DNA of 64,000 bases from Sideroxydans sp. (lineage in GTDB: Bacteria; Pseudomonadota; Gammaproteobacteria; Burkholderiales; Gallionellaceae): the NCBI GenBank assembly GCA_027310665.1, contig DAIDAJ010000009.1, forward strand, positions 54,798 through 118,797, written 5' to 3'. The notes beneath the pieces were generated by a model. The model was not told the origin of the DNA and searched no databases. It was given only the letters and a program-made list of their open reading frames with translations. Both the position numbers and the translations under genes were made by a program. Positions 8,974 to 18,202 of the stretch are shown piece after piece. The first letter of the stretch is position 1. Each line of letters opens with the position of its first letter.

Positions 8974-9849
8974 TTAAACAGCCTCTGTCACAACAAAATC
9001 TTTCAGCGGATGCTGCTGCAAACCCCGCGCGACAAATCCGCGCATATTCGACGGCAACCGCTGCAATACCGCTTGTGCTTCCGCTTCCGTATCGAATTCG
9101 GCAAATACGCAGGCGCCGGAACCTGTCATCAGTGCCGGGCCGAATTGCGCCAGCCAGGCCAGATGTTCGCCAACCACCGGATACAGCTTACAAGCCACTG
9201 CCTGCAGATCGTTTTTCAGCCCGTTCCGGGCCCCCGCTCGAAAATCCAACCCCTTCGGAAGGGCGCGCATTGTCATCGAAATCGTATTTCGTGTCAATTC
9301 GGGATGAGTGAATATCTGCGCCGTGGGCACTTGCACGGGGGGGCACAACACGACGTACCACGCGTCAGGCAGGGAACAGGGCTGCAATTGCTCGCCCACC
9401 CCCTCGGCAAAGGCATTCTCGCCAAAAATGAACACCGGCACATCCGCCCCCAGCGCCAATCCGAGCTGCATCAGCCTCTGGCGCGACAAACCCAGCTGCC
9501 ACAGCCGGTTCAAGACCAGCAAGGTGGTTGCCGCATCCGAACTCCCGCCGCCCAGGCCTCCGCCCATCGGAATGCGTTTTTCCAGTTCGATATCCACGCC
9601 CAGCCTGCAGCCGGTCTCTTGTTGCAGCAGCCGCGCGGCACGCACGCAAAGATCCTGCTCCGAAGGCACACCTTCGAGCGCATTGATGCGGTGCACTTCG
9701 CCATCCGTGCGCAACGTGAAATTCAGGGTGTCACTCAGGTCGATGAAGCGGAACAGGGTTTGCAGCAAGTGATAGCCGTCGGCACGGCGCCCGACCACGT
9801 GCAGGAACAGATTGAGTTTGGCGGGCGCCGCGCAGGTAAGTCTGTTCAC
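8974..9849 (-). CDS. ispE: 4-diphosphocytidyl-2-C-methyl-D-erythritol kinase
   Basis: The GHMP kinase of the MEP isoprenoid pathway, phosphorylating CDP-methylerythritol. It shows APAKLNLFL near the N-terminus, the ATP-binding GGGLGGGSSDAA, and the C-terminal MTGSGACVF loop. I place the start at the GTG at 9849, which overlaps the lolB stop as GTGA and gives 291 aa, the family length. The upstream in-frame extension to 9966 lies wholly inside lolB and has no family similarity. It is co-transcribed after lolB and translationally coupled to it. Confidence 0.96.
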   Translation of the reverse strand: MNRLTCAAPAKLNLFLHVVGRRADGYHLLQTLFRFIDLSDTLNFTLRTDGEVHRINALEGVPSEQDLCVRAARLLQQETGCRLGVDIELEKRIPMGGGLGGGSSDAATTLLVLNRLWQLGLSRQRLMQLGLALGADVPVFIFGENAFAEGVGEQLQPCSLPDAWYVVLCPPVQVPTAQIFTHPELTRNTISMTMRALPKGLDFRAGARNGLKNDLQAVACKLYPVVGEHLAWLAQFGPALMTGSGACVFAEFDTEAEAQAVLQRLPSNMRGFVARGLQQHPLKDFVVTEAV

Positions 9850-10397
9850 TGCGCTTCCCACTCGTCGATCAGCAACAACACCTCCGTGCCGTCCCGCTGC
9901 AGCTTCAGCCGCAGCGGCAACGCATCCGGTCCCAGCGCCGCGTAGCGCGAATAGCTGATTTCCCATCCCTGCTGGTGCAGCCTCCCCACCTGCCCGTTAG
10001 CATCCCGCTCCAGGCTGGATTCGCCATCCGGTGCAGGCAGGGCGGTGACCCAGTAACGCAGGCCCGAGAGCGGCAATTGCCATCCCAGCGCCTGCTGCAT
10101 CAGGGTCTCCATATCCTGCGCGGTGTAATGTTTGCCGGAGGTGTCCAGCGTGACCCCGTTCATGTCGCGGTGTATGCGCGCCATCGTCTGTCCCAGCGGG
10201 GCAAGCAGCAGGATTTCATCCTCGTCAGCACGGTGCACCCAACGCATTCCGGCGCTGTCATGCAAATCGCCCTGCTTGACAGCGACACGCCCGTTGAATG
10301 CAAACGGCGCATCCGGCAGCGCAGGCCGTTGCACTGCAACAGGTGCAGTCGCGCAGCCCGCAAGCAGGATCACAAGCAACAGGAGGAAATGACGCAT
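9846..10397 (-). CDS. lolB: Outer-membrane lipoprotein receptor LolB
   Basis: Inserts lipoproteins delivered by LolA into the outer membrane. The 183-aa product has lipobox LAGC (Cys15). LolB features are FNGRVAVKQGDLHDSAGMRWVH, the EILLLAPLGQTMARI strand and the C-terminal LPLRLKLQRDGTEVLLLIDEW. It sits between the TPR lipoprotein gene and ispE, the conserved betaproteobacterial order. The four-lipoprotein operon at the start of the window encodes likely clients. Confidence 0.95.
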   Translation of the reverse strand: MRHFLLLLVILLAGCATAPVAVQRPALPDAPFAFNGRVAVKQGDLHDSAGMRWVHRADEDEILLLAPLGQTMARIHRDMNGVTLDTSGKHYTAQDMETLMQQALGWQLPLSGLRYWVTALPAPDGESSLERDANGQVGRLHQQGWEISYSRYAALGPDALPLRLKLQRDGTEVLLLIDEWEAQ

Positions 10398-10400
10398 ATC

Positions 10401-12146
10401 TTACGGGAGGAAGCGTTTCATCACCGCTTTGAGTGCTTCGTTGTCCGGGTTGGCCTTTGCACTGTCCTCCCATACCTTGCGCGCGCCCTCCTTGTCGCCG
10501 CGCTTCCACAGAACTTCGCCCAGATGCGCGGCAATTTCGGGATCAGGATCGGCCTTATACGCCTTATTCAAGTATTCGACGCTCTTGTCCAGGTTGCCCA
10601 GCAGGTATTGCCCCCATCCCATGCTGTCGATGATGGCGGCATCGTCCGGCGCGAGCTGGTAGGCCTTTTCCACCAGCTTGATCGCTTCCGGGATGCGCTG
10701 ATTGCGATCCAGCAGGCTGTAGCCAAGCGCGTTGTAAGCATGTGCATTGTCCGGCGCGACCTTCATCAGCTTGCGGATGAGCTGCTCGAACAACTCCTCC
10801 TTGTTCAGCTTGTCGGCCGCCATTGCCGTCTGGTAAAGCAAGTCCGGATTCTCAGGAAATTTTTCCAGGCCTTTCGTCAGCACCTGATAGCTGGCTTCGT
10901 ATTGCTTGTCCTCACGCAGCAGCTGCGCGTCGATCATGATCAATTGCACGCGTTGCTGATCGGTCTTCGGTTCTGCATGCTGCAAAGCCTCGCGCGCCTC
11001 GCCCAGTTTGCCCGCCTTGTCCAGCAGTGCGACTTCGCGCAAGCGGGCAGCGTAGCTGTATTCGCCGTCCTGAACCTGCCGGTACTGTTCGAGCGCCTCC
11101 GCATCGTTCTGTCTCACTTCGTTCAGCTGCGCAAGGTAGTAATGCACTGTGCTTTGATCCTTGCCGCCCTTGCCCAGGGCTTGCCGCAACTCCTGCTCGG
11201 CCTGTGCGTAATCACCCATCTGCATGGAAATGAGGGCAACAGCAAAGGCCAGATCCGGACTGTCCGGCTGGTCTTTCAGCAAGTGCTGGAACTCGTCGCG
11301 TGCGGCGGCAAACTGCTTCTGGCTCAGCAAGGCTCGCGCGTAGTACAGCCGCAGCTCCTTGTTATCCGGATGCGCGGCCAGGAATTTCTTCAGCAGTTCC
11401 AGCCCCCTCGGCGGATCGACATTCAGATACAACTCCGCCTCGAACACGGCGGCCGCATCCCAGTCCGGGCGCAATGTCACTGCCCTGTGTATCTCGGTCA
11501 GCGCGAGATCGTTCTTGCCTGCAGCGGCCGCTGCCTGAGCGACGGCCCAGTGACCTTCCGCCACGTCAGGATAGGGATGGGTCACCTCGATCAGCCAGTC
11601 CAGGGCGGCAGTCTTGTCCGGCACGCGTGCGACCAAAGGATATATGCCGGTAAACGTGCGTCCCGCATTGGCGGGGTCGGACTGCAGCACCTCCGCCAGA
11701 ACCGGGCTCGCTTCCTGCAGCTTGCCACCGCTCAACAACAGCGAGAGCAGCATCTGCCTGGCGAGCGGCGAAGAGGGCTCCAGGTCCTGCCATAATTTGA
11801 ATGCCTCGACTGCTGTGTCGTACTGGCGCGCCTCGTACGCCAATTGCGCGGCACGTCTCGCCACGCGGGGATCGCGTGTCGTCTTGGCCAGATCCAGGTA
11901 AGCCTGTGCCGCCAACTCCGGCTGGTTGCGCTGCGCGGCGATATCGCCCAGCAGGAATTCATACAGCAGGTGGTCGGTCAGGGGCACCTTGGGCAAGTCC
12001 GGCTTGGGCGCCTCGACGATCTGTTCCAGATTCGCCTTGCCGGTCGGCTCGGGCGTGCTGTCGACCTGCCGTTGCGGCGCGTGCGCACAGGCCGCCAACA
12101 GGGGAATGCAGGCGAACAGGTAATAACGTATCGAGAAGTTCATCAT
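10401..12146 (-). CDS. TPR-repeat lipoprotein
   Basis: A 581-aa lipoprotein (lipobox LAAC, Cys20, then Ala) made almost entirely of tetratricopeptide repeats: for example PELAAQAYLDLAKTTRDPRVA, YAQAEQELRQALGKG, AHAYNALGYSLLDRN and GQYLLGNLDKSVEYLNKAYKADPD. I start at the ATG pair 12146/12143, because the upstream frame to 12203 lacks signal-peptide character. It is a scaffold protein of the outer membrane facing the periplasm. The gene before lolB in betaproteobacteria is usually this protein. Its clients are unknown. Confidence 0.9.
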   Translation of the reverse strand: MMNFSIRYYLFACIPLLAACAHAPQRQVDSTPEPTGKANLEQIVEAPKPDLPKVPLTDHLLYEFLLGDIAAQRNQPELAAQAYLDLAKTTRDPRVARRAAQLAYEARQYDTAVEAFKLWQDLEPSSPLARQMLLSLLLSGGKLQEASPVLAEVLQSDPANAGRTFTGIYPLVARVPDKTAALDWLIEVTHPYPDVAEGHWAVAQAAAAAGKNDLALTEIHRAVTLRPDWDAAAVFEAELYLNVDPPRGLELLKKFLAAHPDNKELRLYYARALLSQKQFAAARDEFQHLLKDQPDSPDLAFAVALISMQMGDYAQAEQELRQALGKGGKDQSTVHYYLAQLNEVRQNDAEALEQYRQVQDGEYSYAARLREVALLDKAGKLGEAREALQHAEPKTDQQRVQLIMIDAQLLREDKQYEASYQVLTKGLEKFPENPDLLYQTAMAADKLNKEELFEQLIRKLMKVAPDNAHAYNALGYSLLDRNQRIPEAIKLVEKAYQLAPDDAAIIDSMGWGQYLLGNLDKSVEYLNKAYKADPDPEIAAHLGEVLWKRGDKEGARKVWEDSAKANPDNEALKAVMKRFLP

Positions 12147-12207
12147 GTCGGCTTGTTTCTGGGCGGGGCTATATATTAGCTGAACTCCGCCCCCATCGGG
12201 CAATGCC

Positions 12208-15200
12208 TTACGCGGGGGCGCACGGCTGAATATCCTTGATGTGTCCTTCTTCGGCGAACACCGGGAACAGCAGCGGCAGCAGCAACAGCGTGAACAGTGT
12301 GGCAGAGACGATGCCTCCCACGATCACCACGGCAAACGGGCGCTGGGTTTCGGAACCGATCCCGTGCGACAGCGCGGCGGGCATCAGGCCGATACCGGCC
12401 ATCAACGCCGTCATCAGGATGGGACGCAAACGCGCCACGGCCCCTTCCATCACACTTTCGACCAGCGACAGACCGTTGCGCATCCCTTCGATGAATTGCT
12501 CCACCATGATGACGCCATTCTGCACCGAGATTCCGGCCACGGCGATGAAGCCGACCGCAGCGGAAACCGACAGATGCAGTCCGGCAAGCCCGAGGCCGGC
12601 CAAGCCGCCGATCAGCGTGAACGGTACCATCAGGATCACCAGCAATGCCTTGCGCATGGATTTGAACGCCCAGAACAGCAACACGAATATCATCAGTACG
12701 GACAGGGGAACGATCACTTTCAGGCGCTTGAGCGCGCGTTGCTGGTTCTCGAACTGGCCGCCCCAGGTCATCGAGTAACCCGGCGGCAACACCACTTGCT
12801 GGTTCACCTTCTCCATCGCCTCGGCGACAAAACTGCCCTGATCCCGCCCGAGCAGGTTGGCCTTCACTGCGACGACGCGGCCGCCCGCTTCGCGCCCGAC
12901 GCGCGCAGCGCCCTGGCGCACTTCGATATCGGCGATGGAACCGAGCGGTATCGTTCCTCCGGTCGGCAGCACGATAGGCAGATTGGGTACGTCATCGACC
13001 GCGTCACGGTCAGGGTAATCCAGCCTCAATGTCACATCGAAGCGGCGGTCGCCCTCGTAAAACACATTGGCCGCGTTGCCCCCGAACGCAGTCTGGATGG
13101 TCGCGTTCACATCGTTGATATTCAGCCCGTAGCGCGACATGCGGATACGGCTGAGCGTGATATTGAGCTCGGTCTGCCCGCCCACCTTGATCGCAGCGAC
13201 ATCCGCCGCACCGCGTATGCTGCTCAGGATGTCCGCGACCTGCGTGGACTTGTCTTCGAGTATCTCAAGGTCGGGGCCGAATATCTTGATCGCGATTTCG
13301 CCCTTCACACCGGACAGCGCCTCTTCCACGTTATCCTGGATGACTTGCGAGAAATTGGTCGGCACGCCCGGGATGCTGTGTATCTGCTTCGTCATGTCGG
13401 CGATCAGCGCTTCCTTGTCGGCAAAACGCCAGGTGTCGTGCGGCTTGAGGTCGGCCATTATTTCCAGGTTGTTGGGTCCTTTCGGGTCGGTGCCGTCATC
13501 CGGACGGCCGACCTGTGTGGTGACATTATTGACCTCGGGATAGGACCTGAGGATGGCACGCACCTGGCGCTCGACTTCCTTGGTCTTGTCCAGCGCGGTC
13601 GCTGGCGGCAGACTGATCGTCAACCAGATATTGCCCTCATCCAGCTTGGGCAGGAACTCGCTGCCGAGCAGGGGCGAACCGGCCAAAGCCACGGCCAGCA
13701 TGCCGATCGCGGCAATTACGATGGCCTTGCGCCGCGTCTCGGCCCACACCAGCAGGCGGCGATAGCGCTGTTGCAGGTGATGCATCCAGTTGCTGTGCTT
13801 TTCGGCAAGATCCTTGTTCTTCACCGCATAGCACAGCAAAGTCGGCACCAGCGTCAGCGTCAGCAGGATCGCACCGAGCAACGCGAACGTCAGGGTGAAC
13901 GCCATCGGCGAGAATATCTTCCCCTCGACGCGCTGGAAGGTAAAGATCGGCACAAAGGCCAGGATGATGATCAGTTTGGCGAACAGGATGGGGCGGCCCA
14001 GTTCTATCCCGGTCTGTTTGATCAGGTGGATGCGCCACCCGTACGTATGATGCTGCGCCAGGTCATCCGCTTTGGCCAGGGCAAGCCTCACCATCAGCGC
14101 CTCGACCAGCACGACCGCACTATCGATGATGATGCCGAAGTCGACTGCACCCAGCGAAATCAGGTTGGCGGAAACGCCGCGCGCGTCCATCAGTATGAAG
14201 GCGAACAGCATCGCCAGCGGAATGATGATCGCCACGCTCAACGCCGCATACCAGTTGCGCAGGAACAGGATCAGTATGGCGACCACCAGAACCGCCCCGA
14301 CGATCAGGTTTTCGGTGACGGTATGGACCGTATGACGTACCAGGTCTGTGCGGTCGTAATACGGGACGATCTTCACGCCGGGGGGCAGCTTTTGCGAGAG
14401 CTGGTCGAGCCGCTGCTTGAGCGCCTCGACCACCTTGCTGGCGTTCTGCCCCTTGGTCATCCGCACGACGCCCTGCACGATGTTGTCGTAATCGTTGAAG
14501 GCGACGATACCCGAGCGCGGGCGGTAGCCGATGGCCACTTCGCCGACATCGCTCACCAATACCGTTTTGCCGTCCTTTGCGGTGACCACGACACGCGCGA
14601 TATCCTCAATGCTTTTGAACAGTCCGATGCTGCGCAACACCAGCGCCTCATCGCCGCGCTGGATGACGCCGCCGCCGGTATTGCTGCTGTTCGCGCTGAT
14701 CGCCTGCGACACCTGGTCGATGCTCACACCGTATTTGCGCAGCAGGAAGGGATTGATGCGAACCTGATATTCCTTGACCGTTCCGCCAAAGCTGTTCACG
14801 TCGGCCACGCCGGGCACCTGGCGTATTGCGGGGCGCAATACCCAATCCTGCAATGCCCGCACCTCGTTGAGCGACATGCCGGCCGGCGCATCCAGCACAT
14901 AGCGGTACACCTCGCCGACGGCATTGGTCAGCGGGGCCAGGCCGGGCTGCAGGCCCGGCGGCAAGGTGACGTTCTGCAGATGCTCCATCACCTGCTGCCG
15001 GGCAAAATAATCGTCGGTATTGTCGGCAAAGGTGAGTGTCACGACAGACAGGCCGGTGATGGAAACGGAGCGCAATTGCGTCATGCGCGGAACGCCGCTC
15101 ATCTCGCGCTCGATAGGCAGGGTGATGCTGCGCTCGACCTCTTCCGGCGCCTGACCCGGCGATTGGGTGACGATCTGCACCTGCACATCCTGCACATCGG

Positions 15201-15318
15201 GGAACGCCTCGATCGGCATGTCCTGCACGGCACGCCAGCCGACGATCACCAGCACCGCCGCTGCCGCCAGCACGAACACCCGTTGCTGCAGCGCAAAGGA
15301 AAGTAGTTTGTCTAACAT
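12208..15318 (-). CDS. czcA: Heavy-metal efflux RND transporter, CzcA family
   Basis: The inner-membrane proton/cation antiporter of a tripartite metal pump, 1036 aa, with the duplicated 12-TM RND layout and two large periplasmic loops. TM4 carries the divalent-cation signature: DFGIIID followed by SAVVLVE, i.e. Asp, Asp at +6 and Glu at +13, matching the proton-relay triad of CzcA (D402, D408, E415). This favours Co/Zn/Cd/Ni over Cu/Ag export. It is preceded by the adaptor and the outer-membrane factor in czcC-B-A order. The actual metal cannot be read from sequence. Confidence 0.92.
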   Translation of the reverse strand: MLDKLLSFALQQRVFVLAAAAVLVIVGWRAVQDMPIEAFPDVQDVQVQIVTQSPGQAPEEVERSITLPIEREMSGVPRMTQLRSVSITGLSVVTLTFADNTDDYFARQQVMEHLQNVTLPPGLQPGLAPLTNAVGEVYRYVLDAPAGMSLNEVRALQDWVLRPAIRQVPGVADVNSFGGTVKEYQVRINPFLLRKYGVSIDQVSQAISANSSNTGGGVIQRGDEALVLRSIGLFKSIEDIARVVVTAKDGKTVLVSDVGEVAIGYRPRSGIVAFNDYDNIVQGVVRMTKGQNASKVVEALKQRLDQLSQKLPPGVKIVPYYDRTDLVRHTVHTVTENLIVGAVLVVAILILFLRNWYAALSVAIIIPLAMLFAFILMDARGVSANLISLGAVDFGIIIDSAVVLVEALMVRLALAKADDLAQHHTYGWRIHLIKQTGIELGRPILFAKLIIILAFVPIFTFQRVEGKIFSPMAFTLTFALLGAILLTLTLVPTLLCYAVKNKDLAEKHSNWMHHLQQRYRRLLVWAETRRKAIVIAAIGMLAVALAGSPLLGSEFLPKLDEGNIWLTISLPPATALDKTKEVERQVRAILRSYPEVNNVTTQVGRPDDGTDPKGPNNLEIMADLKPHDTWRFADKEALIADMTKQIHSIPGVPTNFSQVIQDNVEEALSGVKGEIAIKIFGPDLEILEDKSTQVADILSSIRGAADVAAIKVGGQTELNITLSRIRMSRYGLNINDVNATIQTAFGGNAANVFYEGDRRFDVTLRLDYPDRDAVDDVPNLPIVLPTGGTIPLGSIADIEVRQGAARVGREAGGRVVAVKANLLGRDQGSFVAEAMEKVNQQVVLPPGYSMTWGGQFENQQRALKRLKVIVPLSVLMIFVLLFWAFKSMRKALLVILMVPFTLIGGLAGLGLAGLHLSVSAAVGFIAVAGISVQNGVIMVEQFIEGMRNGLSLVESVMEGAVARLRPILMTALMAGIGLMPAALSHGIGSETQRPFAVVIVGGIVSATLFTLLLLPLLFPVFAEEGHIKDIQPCAPA

Positions 15319-15339
15319 GTCGTCACTGACAGAGCGCGA

Positions 15340-16500
15340 TCAGTCATTGCCAGACAATTCGGAATTCAGCAGCAAAGCCCCGGTAGTGACCACCCGTTCG
15401 CCGGGCTGCAGCCCTTCCTTCACATAGCTGTATTCGTGACTTTGCAGGCCGAGCTCGATGCGACGGCGCTGCAACACACCGGGCGATTGCTCCACAAACA
15501 CGAAGCTGTGCAGTCCCTGTGAGAACAGGGCGGTATTGGGAATGCGCGGAATGTTATGGCGGCTGTCTGCCACGGGCGTGGCTCTTGCGAACATTTCCGG
15601 CTTGAGACGGTGCGAACTGTTGTCGATTTCGGCGCGCACCTGGATACGGCGGGTAACCGGATCCAGCGCCTCTGCAATAACCGTGATCTTCCCCTTGAAA
15701 GTCTCTTCGGGGTAGGCATCCACCTCCACCGACACCGGCTGCCCCACCCTCACCTTGTCCAGGTAGAGCTCGGGCAAGTCGATCAGCGCCCACAGCCTTT
15801 TCGAATCGGTAATGACGAAGAGCGGATTGGCCGCATCGGTACGGACCTCGCTGCCCAGGTTCACCTGGCGTTCGCTTACCGTCCCGCCGATGGGCGCGCG
15901 CAGAATGAACTTTCCGTCCGTGATCGACGCCGTGCTTTGCAGATTACGCAACCGCGCTTCGGTGCGCTGCGCCTCTGCCTCGGCCTGATGAAAGTCGGCT
16001 TCGGCCGATTCCTTATCCTTGAGCGAGATACCATTCACTTTCAATAATGCGCCGGCTCGCTCATTCGCCTGACGTTTGCGTTCGAGGTCCGCCTTTGCCT
16101 TCACATCATCCGAAGTGGCCTGGGCATAGTCGGGGGCGTCCAGTACGAGCAGTTCATCGCCCGCCCTGATCTCGCTTCCCGCGTCAGCCGCGATCTTCAG
16201 CACGCGCCCCCCAATCGGGGAAAACACGCGCGCGGTCCGGTTGTCATCGTAAGCGAGGCGCGCATTCAGTGAATCGACCATGGGCTCCGGATAGCTCTCC
16301 ACCGGCCTGATCTGCAGAAATGCAAGCTGAGGCGCATTCTCCGCGAAGCGTATCGTGTCTTTTGAAGTATGTGCAACAGCCTTCTCTACACCGGATTCCG
16401 GCTTGGACGGCGCCTGGAATTTCTGCCAGCCGATGTAGCCAACTGCAACCAGTATCACCACCGCCAATCCCGCCATGATTTTCTTCAACTGACCGCTCAC
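15340..16500 (-). CDS. czcB: Periplasmic adaptor (membrane fusion) subunit of metal RND pump, CzcB type
   Basis: Links CzcA to the outer-membrane channel. From the GTG at 16500, which overlaps the upstream stop as GTGA, it is 386 aa: an N-terminal anchor (IMAGLAVVILVAVGYIGW), a lipoyl half-motif (GGRVLKIAADAGSEIRAGDELLVLDAPDY), a coiled-coil hairpin rich in Glu/Ala/Gln, the second lipoyl half (ILRAPIGGTVSERQVNLGSEV), and the beta-barrel and membrane-proximal domains (VRAEIDNSSHRLKPEMFARA). It lacks the His-rich N-terminal extension of Ralstonia CzcB. Confidence 0.92.
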   Translation of the reverse strand: MSGQLKKIMAGLAVVILVAVGYIGWQKFQAPSKPESGVEKAVAHTSKDTIRFAENAPQLAFLQIRPVESYPEPMVDSLNARLAYDDNRTARVFSPIGGRVLKIAADAGSEIRAGDELLVLDAPDYAQATSDDVKAKADLERKRQANERAGALLKVNGISLKDKESAEADFHQAEAEAQRTEARLRNLQSTASITDGKFILRAPIGGTVSERQVNLGSEVRTDAANPLFVITDSKRLWALIDLPELYLDKVRVGQPVSVEVDAYPEETFKGKITVIAEALDPVTRRIQVRAEIDNSSHRLKPEMFARATPVADSRHNIPRIPNTALFSQGLHSFVFVEQSPGVLQRRRIELGLQSHEYSYVKEGLQPGERVVTTGALLLNSELSGND

Positions 16501-18077
16501 TCTGGTTTCGTCCCCGCCGTATCTTTCGTTTCGCGATTCCACCAACCGCCGCCCAGCGCCTGGAACAGTGCAGCCGTGTCCCCAAGCCGGTTGGTCTGCG
16601 CCTGCACCAGATTGATGTTTGCCAGCTGTTCGTTCTGCTGCACGACCAGCAAGGTCTGAAAATCCACCGCCCCGGCCTCGTACTGCTTTTGCGTCAGATC
16701 GCCCATCTTGCCCGCCGCCTGCGCCGCGGTCGCAGCTGCTTTCAACGCCTGAGCATCGGATTGGATGACATACAGCGCATCGGCCACGTTCTGCAATGCG
16801 GCCATCACCACACTGCGGTACTGGGCACCGGCAAGGTTCAGCCCCTGTTGCGCAGCGCGCGATTTGGCGCGCAGCGTTCCGCCGTCGAAAATGGTCTGCG
16901 CGACATTGCCCGTCAGGTCAAAGAAGCCGCCGCCGCTCTTGAACATCCAGCTCGGCGACGAAGCCATCCCCCCAATCGCGCCGGTGATGGCGAACTGCGG
17001 CAGCGTATTGGCGATAGCCACGCCGTATTGGGCGCTGGCGTAATGCAGCTGCGCTTCCGCAATGCGCACGTCGGGGCGCTGTTCCACCAGCCTGGAGGGC
17101 AGGCTCAGCGGCAGCTTCTGCGGCAGATGCAGCGAATCCAGCGTAAACGTTTCGTCGATATCCTGATCCGGCGTATTGCCGGCCAGTACGCGCAACAGGT
17201 CCCGTGTCTTCTCCAGTTGTTGCTGCAACGGAACCAGCGCCTGCTGGGCAAGTGCACAAGTCAGCTCCTGCTGTGTCACGTCCATCTCCGAGACATAACC
17301 GAGCTTGAGCTGGTTGCGCACGATTTCCAGCGCCTGCTGGTCCAGGCTGACGATCTTGAGCTGCGCCGCGATCTGGGCGCGCAATGAAGCTTCCTGGATG
17401 GCAGCCGCAACCACATTGGATGCAAGCGTGATATAGGTTGCCTCCAGTTGCATCTGCTGCATCTCGACCTGGGCCTGTGCCGACTCCACCATCCGTCGGT
17501 TCATGCCGAACACGTCCGGTACATAGCCGACAGTGACTTGCGCGACATGGAAATTGTAGTAAGCCGGGCCGTTGTATATCGGCCCCGCAGGGTTGGAATA
17601 AGTCTGGATGACCGTACCGTTACCTTGGATGCCGGGCGAGTTACCGCCCATGTTGCCCGCGAGCTTGTTGCGCGAAGGCGAATAGCTCGCTCCGACCGTG
17701 GGATAGAAAAATCCCTGCTGTGCGGCCGTGTACTCCTCCGCCTGTCGCAAGGCAGCCTGAGCTGCCTCGATATCCGGATTGGCTTTAAAGGCGCGCTTGA
17801 TCAGCGCATCGATCTGGGGCGACTGGAACAGGGTCCACCAATCGGCAGGAATATCCTGGGCTGGAACGAATTTCTGCGTTTCGCCAAGCGGCACCGGTGC
17901 CGTCGCAGTATCCTGCGTCACGGCAGGAGCGCCATAACTCGCTGCCGCGGGCGCGGCGGGATGTTTGAAATCCGGGCCCGCCGCGCAACCGCACAAGGCA
18001 GCCAACAGACAAAACGACACTGAATTTTTCGGCGACACCTTCAAACTGACCACCCTTAAGACAAACCGGAATTGCAT
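16497..18077 (-). CDS. Outer-membrane efflux lipoprotein, NodT/TolC family
   Basis: The exit channel of the same pump, 526 aa with a lipobox LCGC (Cys31). Two outer-membrane efflux repeats are visible: the first around WWTLFQSPQIDALIKRAFKANPDIEAAQAALRQAEEY, the second around ALRQAEEY-like helices ending in AQYRSVVMAALQNVADALYVI and TNRLGDTAALFQALGGGWW. The start is uncertain: GTG and TTG codons within the first 14 positions are alternatives. It is the first gene of the czcCBA-type operon. The sequence is NodT-like rather than close to classical CzcC. Confidence 0.9.
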   Translation of the reverse strand: MQFRFVLRVVSLKVSPKNSVSFCLLAALCGCAAGPDFKHPAAPAAASYGAPAVTQDTATAPVPLGETQKFVPAQDIPADWWTLFQSPQIDALIKRAFKANPDIEAAQAALRQAEEYTAAQQGFFYPTVGASYSPSRNKLAGNMGGNSPGIQGNGTVIQTYSNPAGPIYNGPAYYNFHVAQVTVGYVPDVFGMNRRMVESAQAQVEMQQMQLEATYITLASNVVAAAIQEASLRAQIAAQLKIVSLDQQALEIVRNQLKLGYVSEMDVTQQELTCALAQQALVPLQQQLEKTRDLLRVLAGNTPDQDIDETFTLDSLHLPQKLPLSLPSRLVEQRPDVRIAEAQLHYASAQYGVAIANTLPQFAITGAIGGMASSPSWMFKSGGGFFDLTGNVAQTIFDGGTLRAKSRAAQQGLNLAGAQYRSVVMAALQNVADALYVIQSDAQALKAAATAAQAAGKMGDLTQKQYEAGAVDFQTLLVVQQNEQLANINLVQAQTNRLGDTAALFQALGGGWWNRETKDTAGTKPE

Positions 18078-18202
18078 ACAAAAAGCGAAGCCCCGAAGAC
18101 GCGCGATTCTAACCGAGTTTTAGCGAACATCTCGATGTATTCCCTGAATTTCCGGTTATATAAAAATTTACATTTGCCGGACGCATTGAACACAACCACC
18201 GT

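Noticed and set aside
9850..9966. N-terminal extension of ispE
   Set aside because: It lies inside lolB in another frame and adds 39 residues without family match; the GTG at 9849 gives the normal length.
12241..15306. A 1021-codon open frame on the plus strand opposite czcA
   Set aside because: It is a compositional shadow of a GC3-rich gene: His/Gln/Arg-rich, no family pattern, while the minus-strand frame has all RND motifs. The same holds for long antisense frames opposite kdpD (48347-50179), the TPR gene (9975-11795), the GldG-like/permease genes (21653-23119) and the M16 gene (27692-29092).
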